Assembly (NCBI GenBank): GCA_964652025.1
Contig: CAZYZX010000003.1
Coordinates: forward strand, 1-64,000
Length of the DNA stretch: 64,000 nt
Source of the DNA: JAEXOD01 sp964652025
GTDB lineage: Bacteria > Bacteroidota > Ignavibacteria > Ignavibacteriales > Melioribacteraceae
Reading direction: 5' to 3'
The notes under the pieces are model-generated. The model was not told the DNA's origin and ran no database searches. It was given only the letters and a program-made list of their open reading frames with translations. The position numbers and the translations under genes are program-made. Below are positions 19,629-28,242 of this stretch, piece after piece; the first letter of the stretch is position 1; each line of letters begins with the position of its first letter.

Positions 19629-20724
19629 TTCTTATTTCAACTACAAAGTTATTTAATCGACTCTCATCAAAAAGTTTAGTTAAAAATTCTATTTGTTTTA
19701 CACTAAAGTTGTTTTTAGTACAAAATTCACTAAACTTCTTTAAATCGTCTGTTGAAATATAATTTTTTATATTATTTGATGTCAATCTTAATATAGCTTT
19801 AAAGTTAAATTTCTTATTATTTACATAAATTTCTTTAAAATTTGAATACAGTACCATTTTAATTAAACCATCTTTGATATCTCCTAAACTGGGTAATAAA
19901 CTTTTAGTTGTATTCTTTGTCTCAATTAACATTATTTCATTATCTTTTATTTCAACTTCATCAACTGTAAAATAATACTCCCCACCTAAGTAGTTTTTTA
20001 TTATTATAGAACTTTTTGTAAACAAATTTAAAGATTCCAATTTATGAGTTGTTTTAACTTCACTTTTTTGTGCACTTTTTGCTTTTGCTCTAGAGTACTC
20101 AATAAAATTTTTTATGTTTTCTAAAAATTGATTTTTATATTTTATTAAACCTTCTTCATCATGGATTTTTGCACCGGTTTGTTGGCTAATTTGTTTATTT
20201 ACTTCAATTATTTCATTTACTAATTCGGGAATTTGCTTCACTTCATTTAAGTTCCAATGTAATGCACTGCTTTTATAATTATTTATTTCCTTTATCTTTT
20301 TTATAATTAATTCATTGTTTAATCTTTTTACTTTAATTTTATTTTTATTTTTAGGATGTTTGACTGCATGGTCGTAATAACATAAAATAACGTAAATATC
20401 CAAAAGACTCATCAGAGAAATTGTATCCCATTGTAAAAAATCTCTGTCACCATCAATTCCTTCATCTTTTACCAATGGTATTATTGCAATACGCTTAGTA
20501 GTATATAAAGTATCATAAATTCGAGAATACGGATAACTTCGGGTCCTTTTAGGGCTTAACCATTTTGATACTCCAAAACTATTATCACCAATATTTAGTA
20601 TAAAACTACTAGGGCATTTATTAATATCAAATTTAATAAAATCAATTTTCTTTAATTCCTTTTTTAAGTTTACATTATACTTAATACCTTCAATTTTTGC
20701 GTAAATATTATATAATTTATTCAA
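19621..20724 (-). CDS. Probable type II restriction endonuclease (PD-(D/E)XK)
   Basis: A 367-residue protein. Its second half has a nuclease-like core: D255-E-V-E258 on one strand, then IMLIETKN with E268 and K270, which fits D-x(n)-E-x-K. The N-terminal part (RIAIIPLVKDEGIDGDRDFLQWDT, 79-102 region) resembles stretches I associate with type II restriction enzymes, though I cannot name the specificity. The start is TTG, overlapping the amrS stop (TTGAATAA). A good AGAGGG site lies 5-6 bases upstream inside amrS, and the frame is closed by a TAG four codons earlier. The adjacent Dam-family gene is its likely partner. Confidence 0.68.
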   Translation of the reverse strand: MNKLYNIYAKIEGIKYNVNLKKELKKIDFIKFDINKCPSSFILNIGDNSFGVSKWLSPKRTRSYPYSRIYDTLYTTKRIAIIPLVKDEGIDGDRDFLQWDTISLMSLLDIYVILCYYDHAVKHPKNKNKIKVKRLNNELIIKKIKEINNYKSSALHWNLNEVKQIPELVNEIIEVNKQISQQTGAKIHDEEGLIKYKNQFLENIKNFIEYSRAKAKSAQKSEVKTTHKLESLNLFTKSSIIIKNYLGGEYYFTVDEVEIKDNEIMLIETKNTTKSLLPSLGDIKDGLIKMVLYSNFKEIYVNNKKFNFKAILRLTSNNIKNYISTDDLKKFSEFCTKNNFSVKQIEFLTKLFDESRLNNFVVEIRNA

Positions 20725-21739
20725 AATAGCCCTCTATTTTGTGATTGCAATAATTGCAATTACCATTTTTAATTTTGTAAGAAGTAAGGGAGTGCCAACT
20801 GCGAGTAATTAATTTATTGCCGCAATTGGGGCAATAAGTGGCGCTTGTTTCTTCATCTAAAATATTACCACAATAAACATATTTTAAGCCTCTTTTTAGC
20901 GCTATATCTCGCGCCATAAATAAAGTTTTTGCGGGTGTTCGTTCAATATTGGTTAATTTAAAATCTGGATGAAAAGCTGTAAAATGATGTGGAACAGAAT
21001 CACCAATATTTTCAATAATCCAATTGCACATATTTTCAATTTCTTTTTTGGAATCGTTTAATCCGGGGATTAAAAGCGTTGTAAGCTCAATCCAAACTTT
21101 AGTATCGTTTTTAAGCCATTTAATGGTATCTAAAACATTATCCAAATGGGAATAAGTATACTTATAGTAAAAATCTTCAGTAAAAGCTTTAAGGTCAACA
21201 TTGGCAGCATCAATAAATTGATAAACCTCTTCTCTTGCAGCACTATCAATATAACCAGCAGTAACCATAACGGTTTTAATTCCCTCGTTTTTAGCTAATT
21301 TAGAAACATCTATAACAAATTCGCCAAAAATTGTAGGGTCGTTATAAGTAAAAGCAATAGATTTTACCTTATATCTTTTAGCAATATTAATAACATCTTG
21401 TGCTGTTACATTAAGAGAGTTAGTTTCATCAATTTTAGCTTTGCTTGTATGCCAATTTTGGCAAAATTTACACCCCAAATTGCAACCTGCCGTTCCAAAA
21501 CTTAAAATATTGCTACCGGGTAAAAAGTGGAAAAGAGGCTTTTTCTCAATAGGGTCTATTGCAAAACCGGTTGGTCTGCCATAACCAGTACTGTATAAAA
21601 CGCCATCAATATTTTCTCTTACAAAACAAAAACCTTTTTGCCCTTCCCCAATTTCACAAAGTCGGGGGCATAAAGTGCAAACAATTTTGTTTCTATTGTT
21701 TTTATGCCACCACTTAGCTACGTATAAAGTACTATTCAT
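20717..21739 (-). CDS. amrS: AmmeMemoRadiSam-type radical SAM enzyme
   Basis: A 340-residue radical SAM protein of the PflA-like COG1180 group. The cluster motif is C86-x3-C90-x2-C93 in GTAGCNLGCKFCQNW. An N-terminal Cys set (C21, C24, C28, C38) and a C-terminal zinc ribbon (CPNCG...CNYC) match the AmrS type. In many genomes it sits with AMMECR1 and Memo-like genes; neither is adjacent here. The physiological substrate is not established. It overlaps both neighbours by 8 bp (ATGAATAG upstream, TTGAATAA downstream). Confidence 0.88.
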   Translation of the reverse strand: MNSTLYVAKWWHKNNRNKIVCTLCPRLCEIGEGQKGFCFVRENIDGVLYSTGYGRPTGFAIDPIEKKPLFHFLPGSNILSFGTAGCNLGCKFCQNWHTSKAKIDETNSLNVTAQDVINIAKRYKVKSIAFTYNDPTIFGEFVIDVSKLAKNEGIKTVMVTAGYIDSAAREEVYQFIDAANVDLKAFTEDFYYKYTYSHLDNVLDTIKWLKNDTKVWIELTTLLIPGLNDSKKEIENMCNWIIENIGDSVPHHFTAFHPDFKLTNIERTPAKTLFMARDIALKRGLKYVYCGNILDEETSATYCPNCGNKLITRSWHSLTSYKIKNGNCNYCNHKIEGYFE

Positions 21740-24212
21740 TTTTGTTACTTGCTTTTTTTATTTGCTTGCTCTTTTTTCTATCAGGTTTTGTTTCTGTGCT
21801 TTGTTTAGCTTTTTTAGTCATTTCAAGTAATTTTTGTTCCACTTTATAAAATAAAGTATCTTTTTCAAATTTACCATTTTTTAAGCGTTTTGTAACTTTA
21901 ATGTTCATTAATAATTCTAAAGCTTCTTCTATTGTTTCTACAACATAAATTTTAAATTTACCTTCTTTAACTGCTTCAATCACTTCATCTTTAAGCATTA
22001 AGTCTATTTTGTTTTGGTAAGGAATTATTACCCCTTGATTACCTGTAAAGCCTTGTAATTTACAGATATCAAAAAAGCCTTCAACTTTTTCGTTTACTCC
22101 ACCAATAGGTTGTATATCTCCCTTTTGGTTAACGCTACCAGTAACAGCAAATTGTTGATTAATTGGTATTTCTGCTAAGCAAGAAATTAATGCGGCAATT
22201 TCTGCAACAGATGCACTATCACCGTCTATCATTCCATAACCTTGTTCAAAAACTAAAGATGCATTAAAATTAAGTGGTATATGTTTACCAAATAATTCCC
22301 TTATATAACCAGAAATAATTAAAACACCTTTATCGTAAGTGCTGCCAGATAGGCCACTTTCGCGCTCTACATTAATAATATTACCACTACCCATGCTTAC
22401 ACTTGCAGTTATACGCGTTGGTTTACCAAATGAATAAATACCATCTCCATAAACAGCAAGTCCATTAATTTGTCCTATTCTTTCTCCTTTTGTATCAATT
22501 AAAATCATTCCCTCTTTAATCATTTCAGTTATTTTAATATTCCCCAGTCCATGTCTTTCATTCATAGATTCGTATGCTTGAGTAATATGCTTTTTATCAA
22601 CCTGCTTATTTCCATCATTTTTTGCCCAAAAATCTGCTTCAAGCATTAAGTCTAAAATATAAGCAAAACGCGTTGTTAATTTTTTTTGATTACCTGCATA
22701 CCTTGCACTGTACTCTAATATTTTTGCGATAGCATTATCATTAAATGGCATTAAATTTTCTTTTTTTATAATTGTGTTTAGCACACCAATATAATTTTTT
22801 ATAACACCATTTGTTCTTGTCATTTCATAGTCAAACTCTGCCTTTATTTTAAATATTTTGTTAAAATCATCTTCGTAATTACTAAGCAAACTATAAATTT
22901 CGTTATTACCAATAAAAATTATTTTAGTGTTTATTTTAATTGGCTCTGGTTTAATAGTACCAGGAATTTGAAACAACGATGCTTGGTCTTGCATTTCTAA
23001 ATAACCATAAAGCAATACTCTTTTTAAGTTATTCCAAACACCGGGCTCGTTAAAAGTATCTAACGCACGTAAAATTAAATAACCATTATTTGCCCTAAGT
23101 AAAGCGCCCGCCTTAATTTTTGTAAAATCGCTATACCAGCCACCATTTCCATCGCTTACTTTATCTATTGTGCCAAATAAATTACTATATGTGGGGTAAG
23201 TTTCTGTTATTACAGGTGTGCCTTTAACATCGGAATTATCTAAAATAACATTCACTTCAAATGACTTTAAATAGTCTATAATGCTGCCATCATTTCTGCT
23301 TTCTTGAGGGTCTACTCTACCAACAAAAACATCTAAGTTCTCAAAAATCGCTTCTTTAACTTGGTTTAAGTAATCTGCCACCTTTGGGTAATTATACTCA
23401 CTTTTTATTTCATCTAAAACTGCCTCTATTATTGTGGCTGTATGAGTTTTTTCCAATTCATATAATTTTTGCTGATACTCTCTACTAATGCTTAAGCTTT
23501 TCTTTAACACTAGTTGAAGCTCTTGCTGATATGCTGTATATTTTTTAATTAAATTATTTGCTTCGGCTTTATCTATAATTTTATTAGAAATTAGCTCTTC
23601 TAATTGTTGAATGTAGTAAACTTTATTTTCTTTTTGAATTAAAATTTCCGGATGGGGAATTTCTGTATTTTGGCTTTGCCCTAAAACAAATCCTTCTTTA
23701 TGTAGTCTATTTTCAAATTGATTATAAAGTTTTTGTTGTGATTGATTATAATACTCTACTAACCTGCGCTTTCTATTTAAATATGGTTCAGCTTCTAACA
23801 CATTAGGGATATTTTCCTGTAAAAACTTTATCATGTGAGCCATATCTTTTTTAAACTTAACAGCTGTTCCCGCTTCAAACTCTAACAAAATGGGTCTATC
23901 TTCATCACTAAAGTTATTTACATAAACGTAATCTTTTAGTTGAACTTCTAAGGGTGAAATTGTTTCTAATAATTTTTTAACTGTTGTTAACTTACCAGTG
24001 CCACTTAAACCAGTTATAAATATATTGTAACCAGGGTTTTTAATTTCTATCCCCACTTGCAATGCTTTTATAGCTTTCTCCTGTCCAATAATTACTTCAT
24101 CACCATCGTTTACATCTTCTAAATTTAATTCTTTAAGCTCTTTTAATTCTATTGACCATTTTAGATCTTCCACAGTTAGGCTATTTACTTGTGCTAAAGA
24201 TTTTGTTCCCAT
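21732..24212 (-). CDS. Lon-family ATP-dependent protease (AAA_32/COG1067 type)
   Basis: An 826-residue protease of the LonB-like/YcbZ group. The N-terminal AAA part has Walker A GLSGTGKLT at about 68-76 (L75 replaces the more usual T) and the long helical insertion characteristic of this group. The C-terminal Lon proteolytic domain carries the catalytic serine in DGDSASVAE (near 665) and the lysine in the GGVNEKVEGFFD region (near 705). The tail is very Lys-rich. It is the first gene of the chain to amrS and the restriction-modification pair, divergent from mfd. Substrates are unknown. Confidence 0.9.
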   Translation of the reverse strand: MGTKSLAQVNSLTVEDLKWSIELKELKELNLEDVNDGDEVIIGQEKAIKALQVGIEIKNPGYNIFITGLSGTGKLTTVKKLLETISPLEVQLKDYVYVNNFSDEDRPILLEFEAGTAVKFKKDMAHMIKFLQENIPNVLEAEPYLNRKRRLVEYYNQSQQKLYNQFENRLHKEGFVLGQSQNTEIPHPEILIQKENKVYYIQQLEELISNKIIDKAEANNLIKKYTAYQQELQLVLKKSLSISREYQQKLYELEKTHTATIIEAVLDEIKSEYNYPKVADYLNQVKEAIFENLDVFVGRVDPQESRNDGSIIDYLKSFEVNVILDNSDVKGTPVITETYPTYSNLFGTIDKVSDGNGGWYSDFTKIKAGALLRANNGYLILRALDTFNEPGVWNNLKRVLLYGYLEMQDQASLFQIPGTIKPEPIKINTKIIFIGNNEIYSLLSNYEDDFNKIFKIKAEFDYEMTRTNGVIKNYIGVLNTIIKKENLMPFNDNAIAKILEYSARYAGNQKKLTTRFAYILDLMLEADFWAKNDGNKQVDKKHITQAYESMNERHGLGNIKITEMIKEGMILIDTKGERIGQINGLAVYGDGIYSFGKPTRITASVSMGSGNIINVERESGLSGSTYDKGVLIISGYIRELFGKHIPLNFNASLVFEQGYGMIDGDSASVAEIAALISCLAEIPINQQFAVTGSVNQKGDIQPIGGVNEKVEGFFDICKLQGFTGNQGVIIPYQNKIDLMLKDEVIEAVKEGKFKIYVVETIEEALELLMNIKVTKRLKNGKFEKDTLFYKVEQKLLEMTKKAKQSTETKPDRKKSKQIKKASNKNE

Positions 24213-24315
24213 TTTTATCCCTTACACTTTAATTAGTTTTTATTAATTAAGATTACCCAATAAAATACTAAAAATAAAATACAAATAAAATTTATTTTAT
24301 AAAATGCAATTTTTG

Positions 24316-24323
24316 TATTTTTG
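24316..24323 (+). promoter_or_regulatory. Candidate -7 element for mfd
   Basis: TATTTTTG matches the Bacteroidota -7 consensus TAnnTTTG, 20 bp before the mfd start codon. No convincing -33 element is seen, and the implied leader would be short. Confidence 0.28.
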
Positions 24324-24343
24324 TAATTTAATTAGTTAATAAT

Positions 24344-27300
24344 ATGGCAAAAGAATTTTTTAAATTACTTTTTGATAATCCAGAAACGGATATTTTACTA
24401 AATAGAATAAAAAATGCTAATTTTGGCAAACCAATAAATATTAGCATTCTTCCTGGTTCGGCAAAAAGTCTTTTATTAAGTTTTATTTTAGAAAAAGACA
24501 AACAATATTTATTACTTTTACCTTCCATAGAAACAGTTAACGAGTTTAAGGTAGAGCTAAACATTTTAGGTTTAGGCGATAAATTAATTTGCTTTGATGA
24601 TTTAAATTTAGAGTCTGTTCAAGAAAATTTAACTAAGCTATCTAAAAACAGTAATGTTATTATATTAGCCCCATATAATTTGCTTAAACTTAAATTACCT
24701 AACAAAAAAAATGTTGATGATAAAACAATTACCATAACAATTGATGGTAAAATTACTTACGATGAAATTTTAGAATATTTTGACCTATTTAATTATAAAC
24801 GAGAAAAATTTGTAGAAGCAATTGGTGATTTTGCAATTAGAGGCAGTATAATAGATTTTTGGAGCTATAGCGAAAAACACCCAGTACGTTTAGAGTTTGA
24901 TGGCGATTTTTTAGAATCAATTCGATTTTTTGAGCCCGATAGTCAACGCTCGTTAAAAAAAAGTGATAGCGTAACTTTAGCTGATAAAATTAGTGATAGT
25001 GAAGATTTATATTCTGATATATTTGAATACTTAGATAAACCTATTATTTTTTCTTCATCGGTTAATATTGACGAGTTTTTTGCAAAAAAAGAACCCGAAA
25101 ATAACAATATTGAAGATGATACCGAAGATATTGACGAAGAACTTAAACAAGAGTTATTTGATTCTTTTTCCACCAAACCTACCTCTAAAAAGGAAAGTAG
25201 TTTAGAAAATGAAAATTTAACTTTTGAAGAATTATTAAATACTAAAGAAGTATATTGGATAATTGAGGATACATGGAATACAATAGATGATAAAATAAAC
25301 TTTAATTTAGCAGAACCACCTGTAATTAATTCCAATTTTAAATTGCTATTTGCCTCAATAAACGAATATATAAATAAAAACTTTAAAGTAGTTATTACAG
25401 TAGAAAACGAATTACAAGGCAAAAGAATAGCCGATTTACTTACAGAAGAAAACTCTAACTTTGAAAATTTTTACACAGAGGGAAAGATTGCAGTTATAAA
25501 CTTACCGCTAAAAAAGGGGTTTATTTCTTTATCAAATAAAATTATAGTTTACTCAGATTACCATATTTTTAATAAACCATATAGAACTAAAATAAGTACA
25601 AAGCAAATAGCAAAGAAATCTAAAGTAAAAGATTTTGGTTCTATTAAAAAAGGTGATTTTGTAGTACACGAGACCTATGGAATAGGACAGTATGTGGGCT
25701 TAGAGACAATTAAAATTGGTGAAGTGGAACAAGAGAGTATTAAGATTAATTATGCAGAAGGTGCCGTTGTTTACGTAAATCTAAATTATTTATCGTTAGT
25801 AAAAAAATTTAGCGCGCGTGATGACGTTACCCCAAAACTTACCAATTTAAGCAGTAACGAGTGGAAAAATGCTAAAAAGAAAGTAAAAGCAAAAATTGCA
25901 GAAGCTGCAAAAGACCTTATAAAGTTATATGCAGAGCGCAGGCGCACTAAAGGTTTTGCTTTTAGCCAAGATACAGTTTGGCAAAAAGAATTAGAAGCAT
26001 CATTTTTATACGAAGATACACCAGACCAAGCTAAAGTAACGGAAGAAGTTAAAGCAGATATGGAATCTAATAATCCAATGGATCGTCTTGTTTGTGGTGA
26101 TGTTGGTTTTGGTAAAACAGAAATTGCTATACGCGCAGCATTTAAAGCCGTTACAGATGGCAAACAAGTTGCTGTGCTTGTGCCTACAACTATTCTTGCA
26201 GAGCAGCATTATAATACTTTTTTAGATAGATTAAATCTTTTCCCTGTAAAAATCGCGGTACTTTCTAGGTTTCAAACAAAATCTGAACAAAGCGAAATTG
26301 TAAAAAATATTGCTGCTGGTTTAGTTGATATTGTAATTGGCACACACAGATTATTATCTAAAGACGTAGAGTTTAAGGATTTGGGACTTTTAATTATAGA
26401 TGAGGAACATCGGTTTGGAGTGATGGCTAAAGAAAAACTTAGGACACTTAAAGCTAATGTGGATACATTAACCTTAACAGCAACTCCAATTCCAAGAACA
26501 TTAAATTTATCTTTGCTTGGCGCAAGGGATTTAAGCATAATTGCTACACCTCCACCAAACCGCCAACCAATTTATACAAAAGTTGCCCAATTTGATATTA
26601 CTTATATACGGGAGTGGATTAATGCAGAGCTAAGACGCGGTGGACAAGTTTATTTTGTTCACGATAGAGTGCAATCTATTGATAAAATTGCTGCTTACTT
26701 AAAAAGACACATTCCTAATATTAATATTGGTATTGCACACGGTCAAATGAAACCGGTTGACTTAGAAAATGTTATATACGATTTTCTTAATAAAAAATAT
26801 CATGTGCTTGTTGCTACTAAAATTATAGAAAGCGGTATAGATATACCTAATGTAAACACAATAATTATTAACCGTGCAGATAGGTTTGGTTTAGCAGAGT
26901 TACACCAATTGCGCGGACGCGTTGGAAGAAGCGATAAACAAGCATACGCATTTTTATTAGTCCCCTCTTTAGATGCTATATCTAAAAAATCTATTAAAAG
27001 ATTGCAAGCTATTGAAGAATATACAGAGCTTGGTACTGGTTTTAATATTAGCATGCGAGACTTAGAAATACGCGGCGCTGGTAACTTACTTGGAACCGAA
27101 CAAAGCGGTGCTATAGATACTGTTGGTTTTGATATGTATCTTAAACTTATTGATGAAGCGGTAGAAGAACTTAAGCAAGGTGAATTTGCAGAAGAGTTTA
27201 AGGACCTTCCTAAACAACTTGAGCGCGTTAATACTAATATTGATGCTTATTTTGAACTTGGCTTACCTAAAACCTACATGCCAGAACAAGCTGATAGATT

Positions 27301-27697
27301 AAGCTTTTACACTGCTCTTTTTAGCATTGTTAAAATTGATGAGATTGATGAAATTAAAGAAGAAATGATTGACCGCTTCGGTAAATTTCCTGCCGTTGTT
27401 AATAGATTAATTTTGGCTGCCACACTAAAATTTTATTCTTCTTTTGCCCTTTTTGAAAAAATTATTATTCAAAAACATAAAACTATTATTTATTTGCCTA
27501 AAGGTTCTAATTCTGAATATTATTCAACTAAATTTCCTAAAGTTGCTGCTTTTATTGTTGGTTGCAAGGAATTAAATAGCCAATTTAAAAACGAAAAAGA
27601 TATTGTTAAGTTAGAAATTTATAATAAATTTAATTCCCCCGAAGAAATATTAAATTTTTTGATTGATTTTTGTATTAAAATTAAAGATATTAAATAA
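24344..27697 (+). CDS. mfd: Transcription-repair coupling factor
   Basis: A 1117-residue Mfd of normal length. It removes RNA polymerase stalled at DNA damage and recruits UvrA. In order: a UvrB-like N-terminal module, an acidic linker (about 245-285), the RNA polymerase interaction domain (GDFVVHETYGIGQYVGL near 440), and the RecG-like translocase with Walker A GDVGFGKTE near 585, DEEH near 684, TATPIPRTL and QLRGRVGRS. The TRCF C-terminal domain follows. It is probably transcribed with the next two genes, which follow within 21 bp and with a 1-base overlap. Confidence 0.97.
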   Translation: MAKEFFKLLFDNPETDILLNRIKNANFGKPINISILPGSAKSLLLSFILEKDKQYLLLLPSIETVNEFKVELNILGLGDKLICFDDLNLESVQENLTKLSKNSNVIILAPYNLLKLKLPNKKNVDDKTITITIDGKITYDEILEYFDLFNYKREKFVEAIGDFAIRGSIIDFWSYSEKHPVRLEFDGDFLESIRFFEPDSQRSLKKSDSVTLADKISDSEDLYSDIFEYLDKPIIFSSSVNIDEFFAKKEPENNNIEDDTEDIDEELKQELFDSFSTKPTSKKESSLENENLTFEELLNTKEVYWIIEDTWNTIDDKINFNLAEPPVINSNFKLLFASINEYINKNFKVVITVENELQGKRIADLLTEENSNFENFYTEGKIAVINLPLKKGFISLSNKIIVYSDYHIFNKPYRTKISTKQIAKKSKVKDFGSIKKGDFVVHETYGIGQYVGLETIKIGEVEQESIKINYAEGAVVYVNLNYLSLVKKFSARDDVTPKLTNLSSNEWKNAKKKVKAKIAEAAKDLIKLYAERRRTKGFAFSQDTVWQKELEASFLYEDTPDQAKVTEEVKADMESNNPMDRLVCGDVGFGKTEIAIRAAFKAVTDGKQVAVLVPTTILAEQHYNTFLDRLNLFPVKIAVLSRFQTKSEQSEIVKNIAAGLVDIVIGTHRLLSKDVEFKDLGLLIIDEEHRFGVMAKEKLRTLKANVDTLTLTATPIPRTLNLSLLGARDLSIIATPPPNRQPIYTKVAQFDITYIREWINAELRRGGQVYFVHDRVQSIDKIAAYLKRHIPNINIGIAHGQMKPVDLENVIYDFLNKKYHVLVATKIIESGIDIPNVNTIIINRADRFGLAELHQLRGRVGRSDKQAYAFLLVPSLDAISKKSIKRLQAIEEYTELGTGFNISMRDLEIRGAGNLLGTEQSGAIDTVGFDMYLKLIDEAVEELKQGEFAEEFKDLPKQLERVNTNIDAYFELGLPKTYMPEQADRLSFYTALFSIVKIDEIDEIKEEMIDRFGKFPAVVNRLILAATLKFYSSFALFEKIIIQKHKTIIYLPKGSNSEYYSTKFPKVAAFIVGCKELNSQFKNEKDIVKLEIYNKFNSPEEILNFLIDFCIKIKDIK

Positions 27698-27717
27698 ACT
27701 AATTAAGGGGAAAATAT

Positions 27718-28242
27718 ATGTTAAAGGGGTACAAAAAATTTTTGTTAATATTATTAGCGGTTTATGTAGTAATTAATTTTATTCCCGTTGATAGAAGCAA
27801 TCCACCAATAAAAAACGAACCTGTGTTATCACCAGAATTAAAAGCTGTATTTAAAAAATCTTGTTATGATTGCCATTCAAATCAAGTAAATTACCCATTT
27901 TATAGTTACTTAGCACCAGCATCTTGGATTGTTTCTGGCGACGTTCAAAATGGAAGGAAGCACTTAAATTTTTCTGAATGGGATGCTGCAAATGAAGGCA
28001 AATTAAAAGAAGAAATTTTAGAAGAAGTGCAAAAAGGAGCAATGCCTTTACCTATGTATACTTTTATGCACCCAAGCGCTAAATTAAGTGCAAAAGAAAT
28101 TGATTTAATTAAAAGTTGGGTGTATAACTCTGGGAATAATTCTACTAATAACAATACGAACAACAATAATATCCAATCAGAATCAAAAGAACACGAAAAG
28201 GAGCATGGGGAAAAACACCAAGAAGAGCATGAAAAACACTAA
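27718..28242 (+). CDS. Membrane-anchored haem-binding-domain protein
   Basis: A 174-residue protein with an N-terminal hydrophobic anchor (about 7-22) and a haem-binding domain with a c-type motif, C49-Y-D-C52-H53. The following VNYPFYSYLAPASWIVSGDV and FSEWD are typical of the haem_bd family in Bacteroidota. The last 45 residues are Asn-, Glu- and His-rich and may be disordered or metal-binding. It should face the periplasm; the redox partner is unknown. The stop codon overlaps the ATG of the next gene (TAATG), an odd pairing with a DNA methylase. Confidence 0.85.
   Translation: MLKGYKKFLLILLAVYVVINFIPVDRSNPPIKNEPVLSPELKAVFKKSCYDCHSNQVNYPFYSYLAPASWIVSGDVQNGRKHLNFSEWDAANEGKLKEEILEEVQKGAMPLPMYTFMHPSAKLSAKEIDLIKSWVYNSGNNSTNNNTNNNNIQSESKEHEKEHGEKHQEEHEKH

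Noticed and set aside
25786..26163. 125-codon frame antisense to mfd
   Set aside because: It is a mirror of the conserved translocase domain and has Ser/Leu-rich shadow composition.
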